Below, piece after piece: positions 17,608 through 26,598 of a stretch of 64,000 nucleotides of DNA. Source of the stretch: Palsa-1392 sp036490335. Its GTDB lineage: Bacteria > Verrucomicrobiota > Verrucomicrobiia > Chthoniobacterales > UBA10450. Position numbers and translations under genes: made by a program. The notes under the pieces are model-generated. The model worked only from the letters and a program-made list of their open reading frames with translations, was not told the DNA's origin and searched no databases. The stretch's first letter is position 1, and each line of letters begins with the position of its first letter. The DNA lies in assembly GCA_036490335.1 (NCBI GenBank), contig DASXEB010000016.1, positions 1-64,000 of the forward strand, read 5' to 3'.

Positions 17608-18363
17608 ATGTCGGGACACAGCAAATGGTCGAAGGTGAAACGCGCCAAAGGGGCGCTCGACGTCAAGCGCGGCGCCATCTTCAGCAAGCTCGCGAAGGAA
17701 ATCAGCATCGCCGCGCGCATCGGCGGCGGCGATCCGGCCGGTAACGCGCGGCTGCGTAGCGTGATCGAAGCGGCGCGCGCGCAAAGCATGCCGAACGACA
17801 ACATCGAGCGCGCGATCAGGCGCGGCACGGGCGAAGATGCCGATGCGCAACATTTCGAGGAGATCGTTTACGAAGGTTACGCGCCCGGCGGCGTGGCCGT
17901 GATCGTGGAAGCAGCGACGGACAACAAAAATCGCACCGCCGCCGAGATGCGCCGCATTTTTTCGAAGAACGACGGCAACCTCGCGACTAGCGGGAGCGTT
18001 TCCTACATGTTTCACAAGAAGGGACGGATCAGCGTGCCGCGAGATGCGATTCAGGAGGAGCGCCTCTTCGATTTAGCGCTCGAAGCCGGCGCGGAGGAGT
18101 TGACAACGGAAGAGGACGAGTATGTTATCCTTACTTCCCACGATCAGCTCTACGCTGTAGCTGAGGCGCTCAAAAACGCGGGCGTCACCACCGATGGGCA
18201 AAAGTTCACTTTCATTCCCGACACGACTGTTTCTGTCACCGACGAAGCGGCTGCGCTCCAGGTCTTGCGCCTCTGCGACAGCCTCGAAGACGACGATGAC
18301 GTGCAGCACGTCTATTCTAATTTAGACATTTCCGAAGAGTTGCTGGCCAGGTTGCCAGCCTAA
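17608..18363 (+). CDS. yebC: YebC/PmpR family protein (TACO1-type translation/regulatory factor)
   Basis: 251 residues, a full-length family member. It starts with the invariant MSGHSKWSKVKRAKGALDVKRG and has IGGGDPAGNARLRSVIEAARAQSMPNDNIERAI and YEGYAPGGVAVIVEAATDNKNRT. YebC proteins were annotated as transcription regulators; more recent work links them to relief of ribosome stalling on proline-rich stretches, which would matter for the Pro-rich proteins in this genome. The stop codon TAA lies in a near-copy of the window motif (GCCTAACAA). It is followed by rho 48 bases later. Confidence 0.95.
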   Translation: MSGHSKWSKVKRAKGALDVKRGAIFSKLAKEISIAARIGGGDPAGNARLRSVIEAARAQSMPNDNIERAIRRGTGEDADAQHFEEIVYEGYAPGGVAVIVEAATDNKNRTAAEMRRIFSKNDGNLATSGSVSYMFHKKGRISVPRDAIQEERLFDLALEAGAEELTTEEDEYVILTSHDQLYAVAEALKNAGVTTDGQKFTFIPDTTVSVTDEAAALQVLRLCDSLEDDDDVQHVYSNLDISEELLARLPA

Positions 18364-18411
18364 CAAATAGCGCGGCCATTCGTCTCCTCGCCGCGCCCAG
18401 TCAGATTTACT

Positions 18412-19851
18412 ATGAGCGAAGAACAGGATAATCAACCACCGCAAACCGCGCCCGCGCCGGCGCCTTTCCGCCGGCGTCGCCGCCGACCGCCGCGCCACTA
18501 TCACGGCCACGGCGGCCCGCGCCCGGATGGTGACGGCTTCGCGCCTAACGAAAAGTCGGAACGGATCGAAGGTCCGGACATTTTGCGGGAAGACGGTTCC
18601 GAGGAAAGTCAGCGCCGGCGCGAAGACGCCGCGGAATTTGCCGAAGTCGGGCACGAGTCAGGCGAAAATCAGCCGCGCGAAGAGCAAACGCCGGAACAGC
18701 GCGACCGCGCGCAGGGCGGTTATCAAAACGGCGAGCAGCCGCCGCGAGAACCGGAGTACGGCGACGGGCTGGTCGAGATTTCCGGCAAAGGCTTCGGCTT
18801 TTTGCGCGACGCGAAACGCAATTTCGTCCAAACGCCTAACGACATCTTCGTCACGCCCGAGGTCGTGCGGCGCTTCCAGCTCCGCGACGGCATGTGGGTG
18901 CACGGCGAGATTCGCCGCGGCAATCGCGGCCCGCAATTGACCCGGCTGCTCAAGATCAACGACGACGAGCCGACGAAATATCAGGACCTGCGCCCGTTTG
19001 AAGAATTGACCACGATCAATCCGAACAAACGGATCAAACTCGAAACCGTCTCCGACCGTTACACGACGCGGGTGATGGATTTGATGACGCCGCTCGGCAT
19101 GGGCCAGCGCGGTCTCATCGTCGCGCCGCCGCGCACCGGCAAAACGACCTTGCTTCAGCACATCGCCGACGCGGTCGTGAAAAATAATCCGGAGATGAAG
19201 CTGATCATTCTCCTCGTCGACGAACGCCCGGAAGAAGTGACCGATTTTCGCCGCTCCTGTCCGCAGGCCGAAATCATGGCGAGCTCAAACGACAGCGACA
19301 TCAAGAGCCACACACGCATCGCGCAACTCGCCGTCGAGCGCGCCAAGCGTCTCGTCGAAGCCGGCAAGGACGTTTTCATTTTGCTCGACTCGATCACCCG
19401 TACCGCGCGCGCGTTTAACAACGCGACCGGCGGCGGCGGCCGCACCATGAGCGGCGGCATCGACGCCCGCGCGATGGAGATTCCGCGAAAACTTTTTGCC
19501 GCCGCGCGTAATACCGAGGAAGCCGGCAGCCTCACCATTGTCGCCACCGCCTTGATCGAAACCGGCAGCCGCATGGACGAGCTGATTTTCCAGGAATTCA
19601 AAGGCACCGGCAACATGGAACTGGTGCTCGACCGCAAAATCAGCGACCAGCGCACCTATCCAGCGGTCGATATTTTTCTTTCCGGCACCCGGCGCGAAGA
19701 ATTGCTCCTGCCGCCGTTTGAGCTCGAGAAAGTGAACATGATTCGCCGCGGCCTCGCCGGCCACAAACCGGTCGAAGCGATCGAGCGGCTGCTCATGTTC
19801 GTGAAAAAATTCCCGACCAACGCGCAGATGCTAAAGGAAATTCCAGGCTAG
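18412..19851 (+). CDS. rho: Transcription termination factor Rho
   Basis: 479 residues. About 115 N-terminal residues form an Arg/His/Pro/Glu-rich disordered region (APFRRRRRRPPRHYHGHGG) in place of the usual Rho_N helical domain. The cold-shock-like primary RNA site follows (GDGLVEISGKGFGFLRDAKRN), then the RecA-type motor with Walker A APPRTGKTTLL (near residues 239-249), Walker B VFILLDSITR and the Q/R-loop region GGGGRTMSGGIDARAMEIPRKLF. It is a hexameric helicase that ends transcription. Two copies of the CCTAACGA motif are read in frame as PNE and PND, the first in the disordered tail and the second in the RNA-binding fold. Confidence 0.96.
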   Translation: MSEEQDNQPPQTAPAPAPFRRRRRRPPRHYHGHGGPRPDGDGFAPNEKSERIEGPDILREDGSEESQRRREDAAEFAEVGHESGENQPREEQTPEQRDRAQGGYQNGEQPPREPEYGDGLVEISGKGFGFLRDAKRNFVQTPNDIFVTPEVVRRFQLRDGMWVHGEIRRGNRGPQLTRLLKINDDEPTKYQDLRPFEELTTINPNKRIKLETVSDRYTTRVMDLMTPLGMGQRGLIVAPPRTGKTTLLQHIADAVVKNNPEMKLIILLVDERPEEVTDFRRSCPQAEIMASSNDSDIKSHTRIAQLAVERAKRLVEAGKDVFILLDSITRTARAFNNATGGGGRTMSGGIDARAMEIPRKLFAAARNTEEAGSLTIVATALIETGSRMDELIFQEFKGTGNMELVLDRKISDQRTYPAVDIFLSGTRREELLLPPFELEKVNMIRRGLAGHKPVEAIERLLMFVKKFPTNAQMLKEIPG

Positions 19852-19861
19852 GATTTTCCCA

Positions 19862-19889
19862 GCCTAACGACAACCGCTTCTCGTTAGGC
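19862..19889. terminator. Inverted motif pair directly after rho
   Basis: GCCTAACGA (19862-19870) and TCGTTAGGC (19881-19889) form a 9-bp stem with a 10-base loop. The stem starts 11 bases after the rho stop and ends 8 bases before the next ATG. It could act as a terminator or attenuator, and it overlaps the expected ribosome-binding region of the DUF4112 gene. Confidence 0.5.
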
Positions 19890-19896
19890 GCGCGTC

Positions 19897-20433
19897 ATGA
19901 AACCGCGCAATGCCATCGATCCCGACTGGGAAGTGCTCCCACCGGAAGAGAAACGAAAACGCGAAAGCCTCGAGTCGCTTTTCCGCTGGCTCGCGCTCGT
20001 CATGGACGATTTCGTCCGGCTGCCGGGCACGCGTTTTCGTTTCGGCCTCGACCCGATCATCGGATTGCTCCCCGGCCTCGGCGACACGGCCTCCGCGATC
20101 GTCTCCGCGGTCGCGCTCGTCCTCGCCGCCCGTCGCGGTCTGCCAAAAATTCTTCTCGTCCGCATGTCGTTCAACATTCTCATCAATGAAGGCGTCGGCA
20201 TGGTGCCGATTTTTGGCGACGCCTTTTCGTTTTGGTTCAAATCGAACGCGCGCAATTACGAACTTCTGCGCCGTCATCGGGCCGCGCCAGGCCGTTCGCG
20301 CCGGAGTGACTGGATTTTCGTCGGCCTTGTCCTCGCCGCGCTCGTCGTCATGCTCATCGTTAGTCTGGCGATCAGCTTCTGGTTGCTTTACGCCATCGCG
20401 CGATTGTTAGGTTTCGTTCACTCCGCCAGATAA
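19897..20433 (+). CDS. DUF4112 membrane protein
   Basis: 178 residues. The DUF4112 signature LDDFVRLPGTRFRFGLDPIIGLLPGLGDTAS (here MDDFVRLPGTRFRFGLDPIIG) and INEGVGMVPIFGDAFSFWFKSNARNYELL are present. There are hydrophobic segments at about 65-80 and a C-terminal membrane helix (IFVGLVLAALVVMLIVSLAISFWLLYAI). The function is unknown in all species I know of. It overlaps the 3' end of the convergent glnE gene by 16 bases. Confidence 0.85.
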   Translation: MKPRNAIDPDWEVLPPEEKRKRESLESLFRWLALVMDDFVRLPGTRFRFGLDPIIGLLPGLGDTASAIVSAVALVLAARRGLPKILLVRMSFNILINEGVGMVPIFGDAFSFWFKSNARNYELLRRHRAAPGRSRRSDWIFVGLVLAALVVMLIVSLAISFWLLYAIARLLGFVHSAR

Positions 20434-23141
20434 CGCAGCCGCAGCGAATGAATCGTCGCCCGCGCGCGACGATACGGCTGATTAAAATCGTCGATGCTCG
20501 CGAACTTCATCCGCCGCGCGAAACGTTTTATCTCTTCGAGCGCGAGCGGCAGCATTTCGACGGCGCGATTTTGTTGCCGGCGCAAAACCGATTCGCAAAC
20601 GCGGAGAAAATTGTAGGCCTCGCGCAGACTTTGCGCGTCACTGCGTTCGAGAATTTTTTTCGCCGCCAGCTTTTCGATCGCGCGCAGAAAATTTTGTTCC
20701 CAGATCGCGTGGCGCATTTGCAAACCTTGGAGCAAGAATTCCGCCTCGATCATTCCGCCGATGCCGGTCTTGAAATCGGCGTAATCGTTGCCGCTCCCGC
20801 GCGCGTTCGAGATTCGTATGAGCATGTTTTCGATTTGCCGGACGAGATCGGGACGCATCCCGGCGGCGCGCCAGAGTTCTTTGGCGAGCGCTTCGAAATC
20901 CGCGCCTAACGAACCGGTGATAGCGCGCGCGCGAGTCAGCGCCTGCAGTTCCCAAAACTGCGCGCGCTTTTCGTAATACGTTTGCAGTGCTGCGAGCGAG
21001 CAAACGATCGGCCCTTTTTCGCCTTCCGGCCGCAGCCGGAGATCGAGCGCCGCGAGTTTTCCTTCCGCGGTTGACTGCGAACACGCGCTCACCAATTGCT
21101 GCGCGGCCGAGGCGTTTTCCCCGATGAAAATTACATCGAGATCGGCGCCGTAATTCAACTCGCGGCCTCCGAATTTTCCCAAACCGACGATCGTCAGGCA
21201 CTCGTTAGGCTGCAAAACCTGCGCCGCGCAGACGAGGCAGGCTTCCGCCAGATCGCTTTGCTCGGCGAGCAGATTCGGCCACGCCGAAAGCTCGAGAACG
21301 TCGCGTAGAAAAATTCGCAGCATCTCGCGCTGGCGATAGGCGCGAATTGGATCGAGATCGCGCACGCTCGCGCCTAACGAGCGCAGACGCGCGAGATGGC
21401 CGGACACATCGTGCGCAGTGTCGAGCATTCCGCCGCGGGTCGCTTCCTCGAGCAACTGCGGCCGGCGGATGAGCAGTGCGCCGGCCGCTTCGCTCGCGTC
21501 GAAAGTTTTGACGAGCAAATCGAGCAGGCGCGGATTGGTCACGAGCAGCTCAAAAAGCAGATTGCGCAAACCGTAGGCCTCGACGAAACGCACGAACTGA
21601 TTGAGCGCGTTGGTCGGATCCGCCGCGTTTGACAATGATGCGAGAAGGAGCGGCTGCAGCCGGCGGAAAATCTGTCGCGTGCGCGCCGAGATGTGAAACC
21701 CGGGCGCGCTTTGCGCCAGCCGTTCGATCGTTTTTCCGGCCGCGGCCGCATCCGCGAAATCAGGCGGCGTCATCAGCTGTTCGTTAGGCAAACGGCTCGC
21801 GACGACGCGCTCAAAAATCGTCCGGACGGATTGCATCTCGCGATGCAGCGCCGCGAGAAAAGTTTCCTCGTCGGCAAAATCCAGACTCCAGGCGAGCAAC
21901 TCCAGCGCGGACCCGCGCTCCGGAATGGTGTGCGTTTGCTGCTCGGCCTCGATTTGCAATCGATGTTCGACGCGCCGCAAGAATCGATAGGCCGATTCGA
22001 GCCGGCGCGCGTCGTCGTTAGGCAAAAATTCCAGTCGGGCGAGCGCGCGCAACGCCTTCAGAGTGGCCGGCTCTTGCAAAAACGGATGCCGCGCGGCATG
22101 CAAAAGTTGCAACGCCTGGACGACAAATTCGATCTCGCGAATCCCGCCGACGCCGAGTTTGACGTTCCGTTCGAGATCCTCGGCGCCGACGATGTCGCGC
22201 TCGATGCGCTGTTTGATGAGCGCGATCTCATCGAGCAAATCCGGGGTCGGGCTGCGCGGGAAAATGAACGGCTGATGCTGGCGCAAAAATTCGTAGGCCA
22301 GCTCGCGATCGCCGCAAATCCAGCGCGATTTGATCAACGCGAGTCGTTCCCAGGTTTCGCCAAAACCGGCATAATAATTTTCCATGCTCTCGAGCGACCG
22401 GACAAGCGGGCCGAGGCGACCTTCGGGTCGCAGGCGCAGATCGATGCGAAAGAGCGAGCCGGCCGGATCGGTGGCGGCAAAGGTCTCGATGATTTTGTTG
22501 CCGAGCCGCGTGAACCATTCGTGATAAGTGAAGCTCGGCGTCAGCTCGCCTTCCTCGCTGTAAACGAAAATGAGATCGACATCCGAACTGTGATTCAGCT
22601 CGCCGCCGCCGAGTTTTCCCAAACCGAAAATCGCCATCTCGCTCGCGGGCGCGCCCCAGCGTCGGCGCAGCTCGGCGTTCCAATGTTCGAAGACGGTCGT
22701 CAGGCAAATGTCGGCGAGTTGCGAGAGCTCGATCAACGTCTCCTCGAGCGGCGCGGCGCCGGCGACTTCGCGCAGAGCGATGCGGACGATCTCGCGGCCT
22801 TTCCAACGGCGGAGGATGCGAAAATTTTCCTCCGCGATCGAGCGGCCGCCGGCCAGATTGCGCAGATCGGTCAGCATCCGTCCGTAGCCGCGGCGGTCCG
22901 CGGAAACATCGGGATGCGACAGCCAAAGAAGAATCTCGGGCTCGCGCGTGAGGCGCGTGCGACAAATGCTCGAGACCGCGAGCAAGTGACGCAGCGCGTT
23001 TTCGCCTAATGGAAAGCTGGCGACAATTTCGCCTAACGATGGTGCGGTTGCCGGCCAGCGTTCGGTGATCGCGGCAAGGCTTTCCGTTGCGACGGCCCGC
23101 GCCCGATCGCTCGCCGTGCCTAACGAATGCGCCGCGGCCAC
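20418..23141 (-). CDS. glnE: Bifunctional glutamine synthetase adenylyltransferase/deadenylylase
   Basis: 907 residues. Two nucleotidyltransferase domains are present: GLGKLGGGELNHSSDVDLIFVY near residue 175 (AMP removal) and GLGKFGGRELNYGADLDVIFIG near residue 655 (AMP addition), each followed by a helical bundle. GlnE adjusts glutamine synthetase activity in response to PII and glutamine. Length and domain order match E. coli GlnE (about 946). It lies 14 bases downstream of the rhomboid-like gene, probably in one operon with it. Several motif copies are read in frame as SLG, PNE or PND. Confidence 0.95.
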   Translation of the reverse strand: MAAAHSLGTASDRARAVATESLAAITERWPATAPSLGEIVASFPLGENALRHLLAVSSICRTRLTREPEILLWLSHPDVSADRRGYGRMLTDLRNLAGGRSIAEENFRILRRWKGREIVRIALREVAGAAPLEETLIELSQLADICLTTVFEHWNAELRRRWGAPASEMAIFGLGKLGGGELNHSSDVDLIFVYSEEGELTPSFTYHEWFTRLGNKIIETFAATDPAGSLFRIDLRLRPEGRLGPLVRSLESMENYYAGFGETWERLALIKSRWICGDRELAYEFLRQHQPFIFPRSPTPDLLDEIALIKQRIERDIVGAEDLERNVKLGVGGIREIEFVVQALQLLHAARHPFLQEPATLKALRALARLEFLPNDDARRLESAYRFLRRVEHRLQIEAEQQTHTIPERGSALELLAWSLDFADEETFLAALHREMQSVRTIFERVVASRLPNEQLMTPPDFADAAAAGKTIERLAQSAPGFHISARTRQIFRRLQPLLLASLSNAADPTNALNQFVRFVEAYGLRNLLFELLVTNPRLLDLLVKTFDASEAAGALLIRRPQLLEEATRGGMLDTAHDVSGHLARLRSLGASVRDLDPIRAYRQREMLRIFLRDVLELSAWPNLLAEQSDLAEACLVCAAQVLQPNECLTIVGLGKFGGRELNYGADLDVIFIGENASAAQQLVSACSQSTAEGKLAALDLRLRPEGEKGPIVCSLAALQTYYEKRAQFWELQALTRARAITGSLGADFEALAKELWRAAGMRPDLVRQIENMLIRISNARGSGNDYADFKTGIGGMIEAEFLLQGLQMRHAIWEQNFLRAIEKLAAKKILERSDAQSLREAYNFLRVCESVLRRQQNRAVEMLPLALEEIKRFARRMKFASIDDFNQPYRRARATIHSLRLRYLAE

Positions 23142-23155
23142 GCTTTTCCGGATGG

Positions 23156-24013
23156 CTACGCCTGAAATTTCAGATTCCCGGAGTTGGTCGGGGCAATCAT
23201 TCGCTCGCGCGCCCGCGCGAGGCTGCGACGTTCGCGCCGCGTCAGGCTGGCGAAACCGGAACGGGAAATTTTTTCGAGGAGCGGATCGATTTTTTCCGCG
23301 ATCAATTCTGCCGGTGAAAGCCGCTGCTCGCGTTCGCTCTCGAGCCGGCGTCGCCGCAACACGCGCTGCAAAATCGACGGCCGGCCAAAGCCGAGAAGGT
23401 GCGCGTAAAGCCAGCCCGCGACGCAGCCGCCGAGAATCGCGCTGTGACCGACGACGCCGCGCCGGTCAAAAATCATCAGTCCGGCGCCGACCGCGGCGAG
23501 CGCGACCGCGAAATGTTTGGCTCTGAGTTTAACCGGGAGGATAAAAAAAATCGATTCGCTCAATTCGAGCTCGGGAAGAATCGTGCCGAACGCGACCACG
23601 ATCGCCGCGACGCCGCCCGCGCCCGCGAGGAGCACCGTGCGCGGCGGCATTAAAAAAAGATGGCCGAGCTCGCCGCCGATCGCGCCTAACAAATAAAGGT
23701 AGAGAAAATGGCGCTGGCCGAGAATCGACTCGAGGTCGCGACCGAGGAAGAAAAAGATGAGCATGCTCGCGGCAAACTGGAAAATGCCGACCTGCAAAAA
23801 GAGCGCGGTCAGAAATTGCCACGCGTAAGCTTCGTCGATGCCGCGATAACTGAGCCCGAGATATTCCGGAATGATTTCCGGGCTCTGCAACTGGAGCAAT
23901 TGCTGGCCGAAAAAAACGGCACAGTTAAGGCCGAGCAAGCTGAGAAAAACCACCCGCTGGCGCGGCCGCCAGCGGGCTGCGGACGAAGAGGTTTTCCGGC
24001 CGGACAAGCGCAT
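23156..24013 (-). CDS. Rhomboid-fold membrane protein lacking catalytic residues (pseudoprotease)
   Basis: 285 residues with about six hydrophobic helices in the rhomboid arrangement and a cytoplasmic C-terminal tail ending in the family motif SGFASLTRRERRSLARARERM. The catalytic GxSG serine loop reads GAGG (131-134), so Ser is replaced by Gly, and the AHLGG histidine of helix 6 reads AILGG (192-196). Both members of the Ser-His dyad are missing, so proteolysis is not expected. As with iRhom/derlin-type relatives it may bind membrane proteins. It is encoded just upstream of glnE. Confidence 0.75.
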   Translation of the reverse strand: MRLSGRKTSSSAARWRPRQRVVFLSLLGLNCAVFFGQQLLQLQSPEIIPEYLGLSYRGIDEAYAWQFLTALFLQVGIFQFAASMLIFFFLGRDLESILGQRHFLYLYLLGAIGGELGHLFLMPPRTVLLAGAGGVAAIVVAFGTILPELELSESIFFILPVKLRAKHFAVALAAVGAGLMIFDRRGVVGHSAILGGCVAGWLYAHLLGFGRPSILQRVLRRRRLESEREQRLSPAELIAEKIDPLLEKISRSGFASLTRRERRSLARARERMIAPTNSGNLKFQA

Positions 24014-24119
24014 GCCCGAAATTATCGCAAACGCTTTTGCTTGTCATCGGGAATCCAAGCCAGGCGATATTTTCCCGGCGGTCGCGCGCGCCACGCGGTC
24101 GCCGTTTGTCAGGCAAAAT

Positions 24120-24998
24120 TCAGGAAACGCCGCGCGCTTCGGGTGCGAGCACGCGGAGCTGCCGGGCGCCGGAAGAAAACTCGACCGGACAATTCCCGAG
24201 CAGCTCGCCGTCGAGCTCGACCGGCACATCTTCCGCGCTGCTCACGCGCAGCCGCCGCGTCTGGAAATATTCCACCTCGCGCGTCGTGATGTCGGAAGTG
24301 AAAAAAACGTTCTGCAAATACTTGATCAGCTCGAGATAGCCGAGCTGCTTGAAAACCAGAACGTCGAGCAAGCCGTCGTCGATCACCGCGTGTTTGAAAA
24401 AAGGAAACGGACCACCGTAAAGCCGGCCATTGCCGACGAGGACGAACGATCCTTCCTCGGTCAACGCATCGTCGGATTCGATGAGCAAACGCGGCGGACG
24501 GCGCGCGGCGATCTGGGCCGCGGAAATGAGATAACTCAGCGGACCAAAATTTCGCCGAAAAGCGCGGCTCGTTTCTTTGACGACCTGCGCGTCGAGACCA
24601 ACGCCGGCGAGCTGAACGAAATGTTTTTCGTTCGCCGTCGGCAGATCGATCGTGCGCGTCTGGCCGGCCTCGATGATTTGCCAGCAACGCCCGAGATCGT
24701 TGGCCGGCAGGCCGAGCTCGTTCGCGAAAACGTTCATCGTCCCAATCGGCATCAATCCAAGCGCGGCGCACGAACCAGCGATACCGTTCACTACTTCATG
24801 GATGGTTCCATCCCCTCCGGCGGCTACGATCTTTTCGTAACCGTCGGCGACAGCGCGCCGCGCCAGCTCTTCGGCGTGCCCGCTCGCCTCGGTTGCGCAG
24901 AAAAAAGCTTCGCCGCAGCGGAGGCGCAGCCGTTCCTGCCAGCGCCGGGCGCGCTCGCTCCGCGCGGCCGGGTTGAGGATGACGCAGGTTTTTTGCAC
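24120..24998 (-). CDS. Diacylglycerol/lipid kinase (YegS/DagK family)
   Basis: 292 residues. The N-terminal nucleotide-binding lobe has VILNPAARSERARRW and the kinase signature VAAGGDGTIHEVVNGIAG. GLMPIGTMNVFANELGLP and the FVLVGNGRLYGGPFPFFKHAVIDDGLLDVLVF region are also conserved. These enzymes phosphorylate diacylglycerol or related lipids at the inner membrane using ATP. The real substrate can be another lipid in this family. It is divergent from the AsmA-like gene. The stop codon is separate from the motif copy at 25005. Confidence 0.88.
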   Translation of the reverse strand: MQKTCVILNPAARSERARRWQERLRLRCGEAFFCATEASGHAEELARRAVADGYEKIVAAGGDGTIHEVVNGIAGSCAALGLMPIGTMNVFANELGLPANDLGRCWQIIEAGQTRTIDLPTANEKHFVQLAGVGLDAQVVKETSRAFRRNFGPLSYLISAAQIAARRPPRLLIESDDALTEEGSFVLVGNGRLYGGPFPFFKHAVIDDGLLDVLVFKQLGYLELIKYLQNVFFTSDITTREVEYFQTRRLRVSSAEDVPVELDGELLGNCPVEFSSGARQLRVLAPEARGVS

Positions 24999-25059
24999 GA
25001 AGGTAATCGTTAGGCGGCTTTCACCTTTTCATCAAACATCGGGCTGGTAACGTTGAGCG

Positions 25060-26598
25060 GTGAAAAAAATGCGACGCGCGCTTCTCTGGCTCGGCGGCGG
25101 AATTCTGCTTTTTGCCTGCGCGGTTTTGCTCGGCGTGAATCTTTATGTGCAATCACAAGGCGTCCACAATCGCATTCAGCAGGAACTCAGCCAGCGACTG
25201 GATACGCCGCTGCGTTTGCGACAGATCAGCGTCACGCCGTGGAGCGGTCTGAAGCTGAACGGCATTACCATTCCGCAGATGCGGCCCGGCATCGCGGGCG
25301 ATTTTCTCGATGCGGAAACATTTCAGCTAAGGGTGCAATTCTGGTCCCTCTTCAGCGACCGTCTCGTCATCCGCCAGGTCTTGCTGATCAAACCGCGGGT
25401 CGTCTGGCCGCAAAATTCCGCCGGCAAATGGCGCCTCCCGGAGTTACCGCCGGAAAAAATCGTGACGCCGCGAGTTTCGTCAGTATCGCCCACCGCCGCG
25501 CCGAACCCGGCAGCGACGATCGCGCCTAACGAGAATAAGACCACGAACGCGGAAACGACTCCGTTTACGCCGGAGATTCGGCGGGTGAATTTGCGCGATG
25601 GCGAATTCACCTTTCTCGATTCCGCTGATCGCGTCGTCGCGAGATTCGACGGGCTCGATTTCACTTCGAGTTTTCGCACCGCGACCGACATCCAGGGCGA
25701 CGCCACGATTGCGAAAATCTCGCTCCGCGATCGCTTTTTCATCGAGCATCTCACTTCGCCGCTCGACTACGACCCGCGCGCGCTTGTCTTCTCAAATATT
25801 TCCGCGCAGGCCGCGGGCGGCGTGCTGAGCGGAAATTTCCGGATGCAATTGCAGGCGCGTGACACGCCATTTCAGGTCGCGATAAAATTTCGCGACCTGC
25901 AGGCGTCGCAGCTCATCGCCAACGCCGGCGGCTCGCCAAACATGCTCGCCGGCAAACTCGAAGGCTCGCTCGAAGCCAGCGGCGAGACCGCGCAAAGCGA
26001 CGCTCTCACCGGCCACGGCGAAATTTTTTTGCGCGGCGGCACGCTGCAACAATACAGTCTGCTCGTCGCGCTCGGCCAGCTCCTCCAGATCGATGAACTG
26101 ACGCAGCTGCATCTCGAGCAGGCGGAAGTCCATTTTCGCATCAGCCCGGGCGTCGTGACGATCGATCAACTGCTTCTGCGCTCGCCGAACATTCGGCTTT
26201 CCGCCACGGGCACAATCGATTTTGACGGCCACATGCATCTCAATTCGCAGCTCGCGCTCGACGATAAAATTCGCCGTCAGCTCTTTTCGCCGATCCGCGA
26301 AAATTTCCAGCCGATCGCCGATCCGCCGGGTTACGCTGCGATCGATTTTCATGTCAACGGAACTGTAGATCGGCCGAAAACCGATTTAATGGACAAGGTG
26401 GTCGGGCGCGACCTGCGCGATCTCGGCGGCGTCATCAGCACGCTTTTTGGTCACCATTCGAAAAAGAAAAAGGCGGCAGCGGAAACTTCGCCAACCGCGT
26501 CGCCTAACGACAAGGCTGCGCCTGTCGAATCCGCCGTTTCGCCCTCGCCTAACGAATCGACGCCGGCCCTCCCGCTGAAACCCGTGCCGACGCCATGA
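25060..26598 (+). CDS. AsmA-like envelope protein
   Basis: 512 residues from GTG 25060 (MKKMRRALLWLGGGILLFACAVLLG); ATG 25069 is an alternative start. One N-terminal membrane anchor is followed by a long periplasmic beta-rich domain. RIQQELSQRLDTPLRLRQISVTPWSGLKLNGI is the AsmA N-terminal hallmark, and SGNFRMQLQ...KLEGSLEASGETAQSDALTGHGEIFLRGGTLQQYSLL that of the AsmA C-terminal region. Family members form bridge-like lipid-transfer structures between the two membranes. The C-terminal tail is a disordered Ala/Pro/Ser stretch with two motif-encoded PND/PNE units. Its stop overlaps the rsmD ATG (ATGA). Confidence 0.83.
   Translation: MKKMRRALLWLGGGILLFACAVLLGVNLYVQSQGVHNRIQQELSQRLDTPLRLRQISVTPWSGLKLNGITIPQMRPGIAGDFLDAETFQLRVQFWSLFSDRLVIRQVLLIKPRVVWPQNSAGKWRLPELPPEKIVTPRVSSVSPTAAPNPAATIAPNENKTTNAETTPFTPEIRRVNLRDGEFTFLDSADRVVARFDGLDFTSSFRTATDIQGDATIAKISLRDRFFIEHLTSPLDYDPRALVFSNISAQAAGGVLSGNFRMQLQARDTPFQVAIKFRDLQASQLIANAGGSPNMLAGKLEGSLEASGETAQSDALTGHGEIFLRGGTLQQYSLLVALGQLLQIDELTQLHLEQAEVHFRISPGVVTIDQLLLRSPNIRLSATGTIDFDGHMHLNSQLALDDKIRRQLFSPIRENFQPIADPPGYAAIDFHVNGTVDRPKTDLMDKVVGRDLRDLGGVISTLFGHHSKKKKAAAETSPTASPNDKAAPVESAVSPSPNESTPALPLKPVPTP

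Noticed and set aside
21693..23009. A 438-residue plus-strand open frame opposite glnE
   Set aside because: Shadow frame; no conserved motif, while glnE on the other strand is unambiguous.
23871..25013. A 380-residue plus-strand open frame opposite the kinase gene
   Set aside because: Overlaps a well-supported diacylglycerol-kinase-like gene and lacks coding signatures.
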